From contig CP034980.1 in assembly GCA_004026145.2 (NCBI GenBank), forward strand, positions 7,617,667-7,681,666: a DNA stretch of 64,000 nucleotides, in the 5' to 3' direction. Positions 27,401 through 38,600 of the stretch are shown piece by piece. Position 1 is the first letter of the stretch, and each line of letters opens with the position of its first letter. This stretch comes from Takifugu bimaculatus (Eukaryota; Chordata; Actinopteri; Tetraodontiformes; Tetraodontidae). A program made the translations under genes and the position numbers. The notes below the pieces were generated by a model. The model made no database searches. It worked only from the letters and a program-made list of their open reading frames with translations, and was not told the DNA's origin.

Positions 27401-28847
27401 TGAGACTGATGTGGCCTGGTAATTAAAAACAAACCACAGCTATTGCCACCAAGTTCCATTGATCTTTGTGTCAGAGGGATCTTCTTAATCAGCTGCCGAG
27501 GAAGCTGTTTGTGTTAATCACTGACCAAATGTTTATCCAGGGGATGGAGGAAAAGGCTACGTTAGCGTTGGAAATGTGTGGACAGGTTTAAGTTTTCCCA
27601 ACTACTCTATATTATGTGCATTGAAATATACAGGGATACGTGTTTTCCATACCGCAGAAATATGCACGACACGTATGTAAACATGCACGCGTGAGATGTG
27701 TTCATGAAACGTACATCACCTTTGCTCCATGGGGAATCTCAGACCCCGTAAGATTCCCGCTCCCTATTCAGGAGTAATGCATATTTTCCTTTAACTAGGG
27801 ACACGATGGAGGTGGGCGCCGTCGCCAACCTGCGGAGAATCAAGAACGCCATCGGCGTGGCGAGGGCTGTGATGGAGCTCACGGAGCACACTATGTTAGT
27901 GGGCGAGTCAGGTAGGTCCGGCAGAAGCATTTTCCAAGGCTTTTCCCCCTGTTTCAAATGTTAATTGTATTTTATTGTAGCCGCTGCCACCGATTCACAA
28001 CGAAACAAACCGCTTTCCCCAGAAAACGGCCAATAACAGTGGTTTATTCATCGCTTTCGAGTGTAATGGAGGTATGAATGCAGATAGAGATTGCATCGGT
28101 CTGACGGGGGTCTGCAGCCAGGTTTCATTTTCCTGGGACATTTCACGCCTGTGGCAGACCAAACTGCAAAGTAAGGTTTACAACAGACGGATTCTAATCC
28201 AGATGGTGTCATTATCCTATGGCCGTTACGCCGTGCAGTCAGCATTTGCTCCGTCACATAAAAGCAAAAAAATAAAAATAAAAACCTGTTGGCAGCTTGG
28301 CCAACATGCAGCGTGTGAAACTTAAAGGAAACGTTCCGGTAACTACGAAAACACACAACTTTGAAATGGAAGAAGAAACCTCTTGGAGTTCTCGGAGCAA
28401 GTGCGCCTTAATCCCCACATCACCAGCTGATAGCAATAATAAAGCCATCAGAAATGTAATAACACGCAGACATCAGGAACAAGAGCCCTGAATTAGTGTA
28501 GCAGGAGTAGGAAGGCTCCAAAGGTCAACATTATACAATATTTCATATTCTCGTTTCCTTCTGAGACCCCCAAATCACATCAATTTGCTCTTGTTCGGTT
28601 AAAAAAACAGAATAATCTTACGGAAATGACAATTTGGGAATAAGGTCAGACTTCCAGCGAGACCACCCTCAGCTCCTCTGTTTGTTCATAACCCAGAAGT
28701 AACACTAATATCTCTGTTGGCAGCGTCTCTGTTTGCTGAACGCATGGGCTTCACCGCAGAAGACCTGACTACTAACAAATCTATAAATATTTTCTCGCAA
28801 TGGCTGAAGGGCAATTGCCAACCTAATTATCGAAAGGTGCGTATACC

Positions 28848-28882
<35 letters not shown>

Positions 28883-31800
28883 CGCGCAGAGATTGATCGT
28901 GAGCAGAAGAAATGACTGAGAATACTAACGTGGGCGGATGCGAAAACCCCTCTTTTACGCTGCAGATCAGGTTTTTTCTCTAACTTTACAGAGGCTACAG
29001 TCTTTTACGGCTGATCACTGAGACACTTTACAACCCAAGCTGGCAGTGAAGCGCCGCGCTCCAGCCATAGCTGCACACTTCACTGGTCACATCACTATCA
29101 CTTGATTTATCGCCTTCACAAAGACCTTTTTTTATGTTATGGGGTGAAGTATTTTTTTCCCCATTTCCCCCAAATAACTACAATGGAATTAAGTTTACAT
29201 TTGAAATGAAATAGTGCAATTTAGACTGTTGCAGAGGGATACATTTGGAACCGTGTTTGAATGCAGTGCAGATGAAGACATGCTGCAGAGGCTGGTGTCT
29301 TCAATAAAACCTGATATCTGACAGCTGCAGCAGGATTTAAAGCCGGGATGTTGTTGCCATCGTGAATCAACAAAAACAGGACTTTAGGGCCTCCAAACCA
29401 AATAAAAAATCTGACTTTAGGTCATAAATTACAAAGGCGTGGAATTTAACATGTGTATCTTAATGTCTCCAAACAGAACGTGTATCCAGACCCTTCGAAG
29501 TACTGCGGGCCCTACAAGCCCGTCCCTGTGCAGCACCAGAACAAGAGGGCGACCAGTGCTAACGAACACGCCCACGACACCATCGGTAGGTGTTTATCTG
29601 GTAATAAGAATGATAATAATCGCACGCTGCTGTTACCAATTCAGCTCTCCTATTTTAAGCACTTAAAATAGAGAAAATTAACCTCAGATGAACCAACTAA
29701 AGCGGATGTTCACAGGATCCGTTCAAGCGTTTCGGTTTTAATTTGTCTTTTCGTTCAGAAACGATTCCATCTGAAATTAAAATCAGTCGGTCCCCCTTGC
29801 CTTGTTATTGATCAGCGCCTTGGACACTAAACAGCTAAATGTAATCCCTCGTCATACAAGTGTTATTTCAATTCTGCTCCTTTCCCCCCCCCCCTCCACT
29901 TCTTTCCCCCACCAGGGATGATTGCTATTGATCAGAATGGTCATGTTGCTGCTGGAACATCCACTAATGGACTCACGCATAAAATCCCAGGGTATGCACA
30001 GCCGGCAAGGATCCCTTTAATAAGAATGTTCTCGGTTTAAAGAGTGTCGTGCAACACAAATAATCAAGGTCCACAAACGCTCGTCTGTAGTCGTGTAGGA
30101 GACTCTCCCATCATCGGGGCGGGGGCGTACGCCGACAGCACAGCTGGTGGCGCTGCTGCGACCGGAGACGGGGACGTGATGATGCGCTTTCTCCCAAGGT
30201 ACCTCCACTGTTCCGTTTGTGGTAAAATATCAGCTCCTACATTAAAAATGCATTACTTGTGTTCTTTCGTATGTAAGCAATGGGAGCCCCCCCTGAAAGA
30301 GGTTGCAGGTGTAATTTGCTTCAGCGTCTTTCCTATTATACATTAAGCACCAGGAGAGCGCTGCTTTTAGAATTCAAACTATTTGATCTAAACTCTTTCA
30401 TGCATCCTAACATGAGCTTAGTTCCTGGCCTTTTTATTTATTTTTTTTAAATAATGACAGATTTTCTCTCCTGCGTTTCGTAGGGATTATTGATAACATT
30501 GCAACACGTGTAGCTTCTAAACAGCCAATTTGTGCTCTGAACCTCTCGCCGCAAATACGATGATGCCATAAAATAGTAGTAGAGTGACTACATTGCCCCC
30601 AAACTGTCATTTGTGCGTTCCACAGAAGAGGTGGGATTTCTCTAAAGTTGCCGTGTGCTACCAAGCTGCGAGAGAACCTGGCAGTCTCAGAGGAGGGGGG
30701 GGGGGTTTAATTCTAAAAAAATTATTTATCCGGGATAGTTTGAGTATGCAAACTTTCCCCCCCAGCCACCCGACTACACTTCAGGGCAGTTTTTCCTGGA
30801 GTATTTTCACTCATTCCTGACAGTGCAGGTATTTTAACTGCCTCATCCATCCTGTGTATAGGGAATAGTGCTGTCACTGCTGGTCCATAAGTTATGAATC
30901 TATGTAACGGGACACACTGGTTCCCATTCTAACACTGTATATACTAAGGTTTTATCGGCATTCTTGGTGCAGTTTGTTTTTTAAAATAACACCTCCTCCT
31001 GCTCCCCCAAAAAAAGGAGCTTTATTAAATTGCAAGGTGTCACGTTTCGGGAGTAAATGGGACCTCGCTCTAATGGAGATAATCATTACGCACGGGCATC
31101 GCAGGGATGGCAAATTATTTCACAAATCGAAGATATTCATTTTAACGATTGCATTTAATGACTATTTTCCGACATTGCGGTTTGTTAGCATCGTATTTAT
31201 CCATGCAGCGATATCAAGCACCTGTCATCGTCCTGGTGTCTGGCCGTGACAGCGCTCGTTATCCCGCCTAATGTTTACCACATACCATCATGCCAACAGT
31301 TACTTGGCTGTGGAGCTGATGAGAGCCGGGGCAGATCCCTCCGAAGCCTGTAAGACTGCCATTAGCAGAATCAAGAGGCATTACTCCGATTTCTTTGGGG
31401 CCATCATCTGTGCCAACACAACCGGTCATTATGGTGAGTTTTTACATGTTAATGTTCTAATGAAGTAAATAACGCATTCAAAAGATCAAGTATTACTCTA
31501 ATATACGTCTTTTAAACCTGGTAAATGAGAGCAGAATGTGTGTTGTGCAGCACGGGAGAAAGAAAATCTGTGGAATCAGGAAATCAAAAATTCATGAAAA
31601 CTAAAGTTAAAATGTGTCAACTTCATGGAAGCACATTCAGGGGCCTGTTTCATTAAAGTTGCATTAAAGTGTCTCCTGATCTGAAGCTTCACATCCCGTC
31701 TCTATTGCATCTCAAGTACATTCCGATAGTAATTGCTCCACTCTTATGTGCAGTGTAGCAGGTAAAGTAGCGATTCCCTGCTTCCATCAGGAAACAGGAA

Positions 31801-32195
31801 CCTTCCCTGGAGGGTAATCAGTACAGGTTCTGTTTCTGTTGTTACCCCCTCCGTCACCAGACGGGTTTGTCTGTTAACTTTCAAGATGTTAAACACTCAT
31901 CTATACAACCCTTTTTACTTCATGCTGCAGTTTTAAACTAGACGACCTGAGTTTTGTCCATTTTTACTCATCAAGGGGGTAAATTATAGAATACGTGTAC
32001 ACAGATGGTACCTTAGTTTCAATGTTCAATCACACATTGATGAAATGGAGTATGTATTTGTTTAATATGTTCTTTTCTTTGTTTGAAACTAAAGGGGCAG
32101 CCTGCAACAAAGTCCCTGGACTCTCCCAGTTCCGCTACATGGTTTCAACCACAGAGTCGGACACACCACTCCTGAAAGCCGTCGACTGTTTTTAG
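24388..32195 (+). CDS. aga: Aspartylglucosaminidase (N4-(beta-N-acetylglucosaminyl)-L-asparaginase), complete, nine exons
   Basis: This lysosomal enzyme cleaves the GlcNAc-Asn bond in the last steps of glycoprotein degradation. Exons: 24388-24496, 26158-26311, 27799-27911, 28724-28836, 29477-29585, 29916-29991, 30091-30198, 31300-31433, 32095-32195. They sum to 1017 nt (338 aa; human 346), all with GT-AG introns in matching phase. Residues 1-20 form a hydrophobic signal peptide, followed by VINTWPFKNAT, which carries an N-glycosylation site (N32). The autoproteolysis site HDTIG places the N-terminal nucleophile of the beta chain at Thr198, equivalent to human Thr206. Arg226, Asp229 and Thr249 match the substrate-binding residues Arg234, Asp237 and Thr257. 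A second glycosylation site, NTT, is at residue 300. No frame damage was found. The neighbouring NEIL3 is convergent. Confidence 0.97.
25045..25068. repeat. (GT)n microsatellite in aga intron 1
   Basis: Uninterrupted GT tract within the 1.66-kb first intron, which otherwise shows no feature. Confidence 0.95.
26158..26311 (+). CDS. aga: aga exon 2
   Basis: Encodes residues 37-88, including GGSVLDAVEKGC and the CARCEVEQCDGTVGYGGSPD block that is nearly invariant in the family and holds a disulfide-bonded cysteine pair. Acceptor TTTGCTGCAG, donor GGTAAGG. Long minus-strand frames across it are antisense shadows. Confidence 0.95.
26731..26755. repeat. (TAATC)n pentanucleotide repeat in aga intron 2
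   Basis: Five consecutive TAATC units. Confidence 0.95.
27799..27911 (+). CDS. aga: aga exon 3
   Basis: Encodes residues 88-126 with TMEVGAVANLRRIKNAIGVA, a core segment of the Ntn-hydrolase fold, ending in LVGES. Acceptor TTAACTAG, donor GTAGGT. Confidence 0.95.
28724..28836 (+). CDS. aga: aga exon 4
   Basis: Encodes residues 126-163, from SLFAERMGF to WLKGNCQPNYRK. It contributes one cysteine of the disulfide that closes with the next exon. Phase 0 at its 3' end. Confidence 0.95.
28849..28881. repeat. (GT)n microsatellite just inside aga intron 4
   Basis: The GT tract begins 12 bases after the exon 4 donor, so it sits where a splice-donor context or length polymorphism could matter. Confidence 0.95.
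29477..29585 (+). CDS. aga: aga exon 5: autoproteolysis site
   Basis: Encodes residues 164-200: NVYPDPSKYCGPYKP, then a variable linker, then HAHDTI. Asp197-Thr198 is the predicted self-cleavage bond that separates alpha and beta chains and exposes the catalytic threonine. The linker is a few residues shorter than in human. Confidence 0.95.
29916..29991 (+). CDS. aga: aga exon 6
   Basis: Encodes residues 200-225, starting GMIAIDQNGHVAAGTSTNG, the beta-strand and T-S-T-N-G segment next to the nucleophile. The preceding intron ends in a long C-rich tract. Confidence 0.95.
30091..30198 (+). CDS. aga: aga exon 7: substrate-binding residues
   Basis: Encodes residues 225-261, with RVGDSPIIGAGAYAD and ATGDGD. 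Arg226 and Asp229 bind the free amino-acid part of the substrate, and Thr249-Gly250 form the oxyanion hole, by analogy with the human enzyme. Confidence 0.95.
31300..31433 (+). CDS. aga: aga exon 8
   Basis: Encodes residues 261-306, with YLAVELMRAG, FFGAIICANTTGHYG and an N-glycosylation sequon at Asn300 matching the human one at 308. Acceptor GCCAACAG, donor GTGAGT. The 1.1-kb intron before it shows nothing beyond short G and A tracts. Confidence 0.95.
32095..32195 (+). CDS. aga: aga exon 9 and stop
   Basis: Encodes residues 306-338, starting GAACNKVPGLSQFRYMV and ending AVDCF before TAG. The two cysteines form the family's last disulfide. Acceptor AACTAAAG. Confidence 0.95.
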
Positions 32196-32322
32196 CTGTT
32201 CTGAGTCTTTGCTTACATGACTGCATGTCTGGTTTCTGCAGAATCCTTTAGACCAACATTTAGCACAGATCATATGTTTTAACACTCAGGGAATCCGTCA
32301 TAAACCAGTTTGAAAGCAGTCC

Positions 32323-32334
32323 TTTATTAATAAA
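32323..32334. terminator. Palindromic bidirectional poly(A) signal between aga and neil3
   Basis: TTTATTAATAAA is its own reverse complement, so it reads AATAAA on both strands. On the + strand the signal is at 32329-32334, 134 bases past the AGA stop, followed by a T-rich stretch. On the - strand it is at 32328-32323, 175 bases past the NEIL3 stop. Use by AGA is very likely because it is the first AATAAA after the stop. Use by NEIL3 competes with the signal at 32389-32384. Confidence 0.7.
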
Positions 32335-32383
32335 ATGTTTTTTTTAAATTTAAAAGCATTATATTTAGCTGTTGTACTGTAGT

Positions 32384-32389
32384 TTTATT
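32384..32389 (-). terminator. Proximal neil3 poly(A) signal
   Basis: AATAAA on the minus strand, 114 bases past the NEIL3 stop codon. Cleavage 10-30 bases further would leave the NEIL3 and AGA transcripts almost abutting; use of the distal palindromic signal would make them overlap. Confidence 0.55.
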
Positions 32390-32502
32390 AAATGGCCCGT
32401 GACACAACAGAATACAAATAAAAAATGTACACAATCGCTGGTAAATTATTCATTAAATGATGCTCTGTGAGCCTTTTCTGTTGGTCTCTGTGCAAAAACA
32501 CA

Positions 32503-32685
32503 TTAGCAGCCAGGGAGAATGGACGACCCCGCTCCACTGTGTGCCCACTGAAAAAAGTCACACTGTTTACCCTTTTGAAAGCTGCAGGTGAAGAAATTCC
32601 GGCCATTATTAGGTCCCAGTTTTAGAACCGTCCTCATTAAGCAGCGTTTCCCATGGTGACAAAAAGGAAAGTTCATGTCGGCCCA
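32503..32685 (-). CDS. neil3: neil3 exon 10: second GRF zinc finger and stop
   Basis: Encodes WADMNFPFCHHGKR, then TVLKLGPNNGRNFFTC and KQCDFFQWA, ending ILPGC before TAA. This is the C-terminal GRF finger that binds single-stranded DNA. The frame differs from the longer open frame in the same place, which is a shadow. Confidence 0.94.
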   Translation of the reverse strand, partial: WADMNFPFCHHGKRCLMRTVLKLGPNNGRNFFTCSFQKGKQCDFFQWAHSGAGSSILPGC

Positions 32686-35600
32686 CTGCGACAGAGAAAA
32701 ACAGCAGTCAGTGACGCTAAACTTTAGTTCCAGACTCAGGTTTGATGCTAATAGAGTGATGATCTTAGCTGATGTGCTTCACAGATTATTCTTGGATATG
32801 AGGCTGTATTCACCTCAAAGAAGTTGCATTTGTTCTCTCTGGGAAGGGAGCAAGCGTAGAACCGCCGTCCTTTGTTCTCGCCCTGCTTGTGAACCACTCT
32901 CAGGGTTGCTGGACGATGATGGGATGTACAACACGGCGCACCGGCGCCGCTGCTCTCCGTTTGTTGTGAACTGACAAAGTGAAAGAAGAGGCTCACACAG
33001 AAGTGTCACATCAACTCTTATTAGTGAGCAGGCAAGCTCTCCTTAATGGTGCGGTGACATGCTGCTAACAATTGTTTCTGCAGAATAATCCTCTACTACT
33101 GATATTTATCTTAACGTGGCGGCATTAAAAATTCTAGAGATGCTCTTTGTTACTCCACTTATCGCCGCAAAGTTGCAAGGAAAGAAAAAGTTATTTGTGA
33201 ACAGCCAAATGAGGGAGTCACTCACCATGAGTTGAGGCTTCCATTTTGAGCATTGTTACTGGGAAAGGGACTGTGATCAATTCTCATTTTCTTGGATGGC
33301 TGACTGTAGGAGGCCACTGATTCCCCATTGGAGAGCTCAGCACTTTGCCGTTGCCAGCCACCAGAGGCATAATTGGGGCTTGTTGTCCCTTGGCAGATGC
33401 TGTATTTATACAAACCTCGCTCTGCCGCCAAGGAATTCAAATGGCTGCCGGCTGGGGGGAGCGGGGAGTTTACAGATTTTGGCTTTTTGCTCATGTCAGA
33501 GAAAACAAGGGTGGAGGTCCCGAATGCAGAGCGCCAGTTGACTTTGAGCTCCTCCTGTGGCTTCTTAAAGGCAATGCAGGGGTATTTAATCAAATCAGCG
33601 GTGAGGGGTGACGCTTCGGAGCTAATGCCCTCTTTGTGGACTGTGGAGATGGAGAGCAAGCGAGTAAGCTCATTTCATGTTCGGAGGCTGCAGCTTCTGG
33701 CTTCTGTCATAAAATGGTGGATTTAGGAGCAATAAAATTTATCAGTAAGCGCCAGACTGCTGCAAAGTTGTTTGAATAAAATGTGCAGAACAAAAACTCT
33801 GACGTGAACTGTGATCTAATTAATGGGCAGTGGGAGCAAAAATTAGATCTTCCTTCTTCCAAAACAGCCATTAGTGTTTGACCCTTGGCAAGGCACTTCA
33901 CCCCCCGCTGTTTGAGGAGAGAATTCTAAAAAATCTAGAACTAAGAAGGCAAATCACGCCATCAGTTAAAAAGCGATGCTTTGACAATGTTTCCTGAAGA
34001 CAAAATGATCGTTATTCATTTTCAGGAGGGTCCTAACCCCCAACCCCTTAAAATGTCATTACAGACTCAAACAGGAAAATTTGTTGAAAAATACATGTTT
34101 ACTGATTATAGAGGCTTTTTAGCAGCAACCTTTAGTATCTGATCAACAGAAACTAATGTTAATGTCAAGGTTAATATGCTCTCAATTATGCAAAACATGT
34201 TCCTTTTCATTATGAAATAAAAACATTGGTACTTTGGAGCTTTTTACTGCTCTCTGGTTTGATTGTTGATCATATTTTTCAGTTTCCACTGCTGAATTCT
34301 GCTCTGGTTTGATTTTTAGAATCGGGAAATCCCGTTGATTGCTACTTGCTGCCAGTTAGTTCCCAAAATCCTCCCAATATTAGAACAATGGTAGCAGCAC
34401 ACAAAGCGATGGCAGGTTATACCGCTGCTTTACTGTTCTAACATGGCCACGACGACGCTTCATTGATTTCAGGGGGTGTAAAACAGGATTCACTCACCCT
34501 CCCGTCTGGGGGTGAAGCAGGCATCACAAGCCTTTGCTGCCTGGCTCGTTGATGAGCGTGCACAGTTGACAGGCCCAGTCTTCCTCCTCCTTCTTAGCAA
34601 CATAATCATCTGTTCTGTTCTTGTGAGTCCAGCCAATCAAGCTGTTTCTGACTGGGAGCTTTCTGCACGGGGAAACAAGGAAATATGGTGATCCGAGATG
34701 CACCTTTGTTGCTAAAAGCAGCATAGTAATTAATCAGATGTGCAGTGAAGCAGAACTAGTGTGTGGGAAAAACAGAACTTGGTGTTTTTAAAGCAATAAT
34801 GAATTTGTGGTTGAACAGAATTTAAGACATCGGGTTGTTGAACGCTGACTGAATGTTGTGTTAAAGTGGTAACGAAGCGATATTTAGCATAAACACATCT
34901 GTTGCTGGGAAGATGAAGGTATTACAGGAAATGGAATATCAGAAATCCAAGAGACTGAAATGAGACGAACACGTGCACGGTGTTGTTTCACACGCATGTT
35001 GCCGCGGTGACACCAGGCTCCTGTGTTTAACAAGAAAGCAAATGTGCGGCAGCCAGCCCGAGGAGGAAGAAGCCATGGCTTGTGGGAAACTTTCCTCACG
35101 CAGACTGGTTTATCAGCTGTGTAATGCGTTGTAAAGGCTTTAGGTTCTAACCGTTCACAAAGCCTTGCACAAACACAGCCCAGGAGGTGTTGAGCCCGTG
35201 CCCTGTCTGGCAAACACAGTCATATATGCGCATTAATTTCCCCCATAACACTCCTACGCCCTGCCAAGCCCATCTGCCTGGAAAGATGGCCTCTTTTTAA
35301 TTTGAACATATCCGTCGTTAGAGATTCTGAACTCTGCTCAAGACTTGGAAAAAAAGTCACCTGGCTTTACGGTCTCACTTTGTGGTATTATCACGTCTTA
35401 GATTTTCAGTTTCGCTTGTGCGGTTGTCTTTGTTGTCTGTGAGCGCTAAGAACAAAGGAGTTTACTGACAACAAGTGTTAGAGAGTAGCTTCTGTTAAAC
35501 AATAAGGACCTCATCTGTCAAAAACTATACAGAGAAGAAACTGACTGGTTTATAATGCGGATTTATACACCACACAATAATCACTGTAATTGTAATGGCA

Positions 35601-38600
35601 ACAATAACTGCAGTTCTGGCAAATAGAAGCATGATTATACAGTTCTGCAAGTCCTGTTATTCCAGCATCGCTCCAGTACCTTACAGTAATGTAGCCTTTC
35701 CAGTCAGTGTCAGAGGGCTGTGAAGATTTCTACCTGATGTCGAACCCCACTGGGATCTCCGCTCTGACAGCGCTCGCAGAAGTAAGTCATCCTGCCGTTG
35801 TCTCCAAGACGACAGACGGTGATGACATGAAAGCACCGGCCACACTGGGAACGCTTGTAGACTTTGAAATGTTTGTGGAGAGCAGAGCCAGATTTGCGAC
35901 ACTGATAACGAGAAGAGAAGCAGCCACGAGTGAATCAACTAAGAAAGAAAGGAATGGATGAAAGAGTCGCTCATCTGTCAGGTTTTTCCACACAGTTGTG
36001 CTCATTTTGCTTAATTACCTGGATGATATAGTTATATTAGCTAAAACTGTTCATGTAATTGTCACAAAGACTAAAACATTGATGCTGAAACATGCAAAGG
36101 TTCACGATACTTCAGTTTTTCTTCACATTTTCTTCTATAATTTAACATCTAGTCTTGAATTGCTTTTCAGTGACCTGTGTGGGTTCTGCTGAGGGTTTTT
36201 TTTTTACCCCAGTCCCAAACGTGTCCATGCCAGTGGTGAAAAATTGGGTATGTTTATTTTTTCCAAATGGTCCTACATGCTGTTTTTGAAGGCAGTTGGT
36301 AGTAAAGTCAGCACCATCTGCTGGGCATAAATTGACAGTAGAAGCTCTTCTCAACAGCCCCCCCCCCCATAATACCATGGCCCTCCCTAGGGGGTGCATC
36401 CCCCCACTTTGAAAATCACTGTCCTAATGTTCTTATAGGCTTATAACATTATTATACAACATCACAAATTGGTCAGTATTACAGACGATTCATGGAAATA
36501 ACGGTTATTCATTTTAAACAAATTCTAGTGCACGATTTAAATCTACTTACTAAGGAAACCTACAAATATTCATTAGAAAATATAGGTTTTTTGACAGTTG
36601 AGCCCTAACTGAAACCATTTCAAACCCATAAATCAGAAATGAATCACACAAGTGGAAATGGTATTAATTGATGAGCAAAAGCGAACCTTGTAGAAGAGAA
36701 GGGTGAAATCACGAGTCATCTTCACCACGTGCAGGAGCTGCTCAGCCGTGAGCTGTTCAACCTTAAAAACACAACAGCGCCGTTTGTTACATTTTAAATT
36801 GGAGCCAGAGTGAATAATCCTTATTTATAAAGCTTTTCATTTAAAGAAGTGGCAATGGGGACCTCTGCAAATCAATAATGCAAGCAAAAAAAATAATAGG
36901 AAAACACCAGACGAGAACAGAAAGGACTGAATTTAAAATGATGCAATGAAGAAAAATCACACACACTACAGACTGGCACATTTGCAGGCACGGCGGCAAT
37001 GACCCGACTCTATCTCACACAGAGTATGAAATAAAAAGATCGAAATCCCCCAGAAGCGCACACAGCTTGTAGCTCTTTCGGGACACGTACGGGGTGGATA
37101 CTCCGGGAGAGGCTCATAAAGATTCAGTGGTCCCAGTTGGAGAAGAGGCCAAATGTCCCAGATTAATGTTGTGGTCTGCTGTGCTATATTCTTCTACTCT
37201 AATACATTACTATCTAATCCAAGGAAACTCAAACTGGCACCTTGTAATAGTTGAATAATAGAAATGTTCACGCTGTTGTAAGAGAATGTGTCATTTTAGG
37301 AGAAGACAACCATGTACTTTTCTTCTCAAACATGCTTGCTGGAAATGTTCACTGGAAGATCTGTGAATCATGGATTTAGTTCAATTTTTTTCAGATATAT
37401 TTTCAAATCAGTTATAAGAAGTACAGTATATGTTATATGTTATCATACGTTATGAATCACGGCGGAAACTGAAATTTGACATTTAAAAATGAGAAGAAAT
37501 GTCTGAAAAATGAATGTGAAACCTTACGCAAGGGGAGGTTTCTCCGTGTCGCAATGCGCTTGTTTGGCTTTTTTGACTTAACCCCCTCCTCCTAAAAAGA
37601 CACTCGATAATTCAGGAGCCAAAGCCTTTCTGGGAACACCGTGTTATTCTCTTGTTCAAGTGCAATCTATCATCTTTTTTTCATACCTTCACAGCTGGGT
37701 GGAGGCCAGAGTCAAACAGGGCTTCGTTCTTAATGATGTTGCCAACTCCAGGCATGACAGCCTGGTCCATGAGAGCGTCGCACAACATCCGGCGATGTTG
37801 GCGCCTCACGGCCTCCTCGGAGCGAGAGAAGCTGAACTGTTGGGAACACACATCCAGACCCTCCATCGCTCTCACTTTCTGTACACAGTCTTCTGTCAAT
37901 CTGCACACACGTGCACCACAAGGTCAACTGCCAGCATGCTTGAAATAATACATCCATGAATACCAGGTCTTGCCAGTGGGATTTATTTTTCTCCCATGAG
38001 ATGGAACAGCAAAGGTGAAATTTCAGATGGCGGAAATAAAATGTCTGTCTGGCCACCGAACAATACAGCACAATCTCACAGTCAATGAACAGGACAAATG
38101 TCAGGCCAAAGAGACGGTGTTTTTCATGCGACAACTTCACACACAGCCTAATGTAGGACATAGTGAATGAGACACACACCCCAAGGTGAACTTGGATCAC
38201 CTCAATCTATCTTAGCGGCGCCCCTGTCCCCTTTACCTTCCTTCAGCAGTGCTGTCAAAGAAGCACACAATATCATTAGTCAGGTGGATCTCCAGCACCG
38301 GCGTGGAGCCCTGTCCTGTCCCTCCTCTCAGCAGGGTTTATGCGCATTGATCCGTTCATACCAAAGTGGACCCTAAAAAAACAGAGGATAAAAAATTAGT
38401 GTGGGGGAGTATTTGAGTTTTGATTAGAGCTGACATCAAAAAAGGTGGTTTTTTTGATGTAAGAGGAATATTAAAGGAAAGCGGTGTGTATCCACAGCCA
38501 CAGCAACAACTGAAGCGCTCTCGGGAGGCATATTTCTACCTGTTTGATCATGTTAGATCTGTGATGTTCCCACAGATAATGTTTAATGTATGTGCATAGA

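Noticed and set aside
32388..32606. 72-codon minus-strand frame at the end of neil3
   Set aside because: Wrong frame; the GRF finger and the ILPGC end are read in another frame of the same strand.
33296..33726. Plus-strand frames of 81-117 codons
   Set aside because: Antisense shadows of neil3 exon 8.
35787..36005. 72-codon minus-strand frame across neil3 exon 6
   Set aside because: Shifted frame; the zinc-finger cysteines are read in a different frame with matching splice phases.
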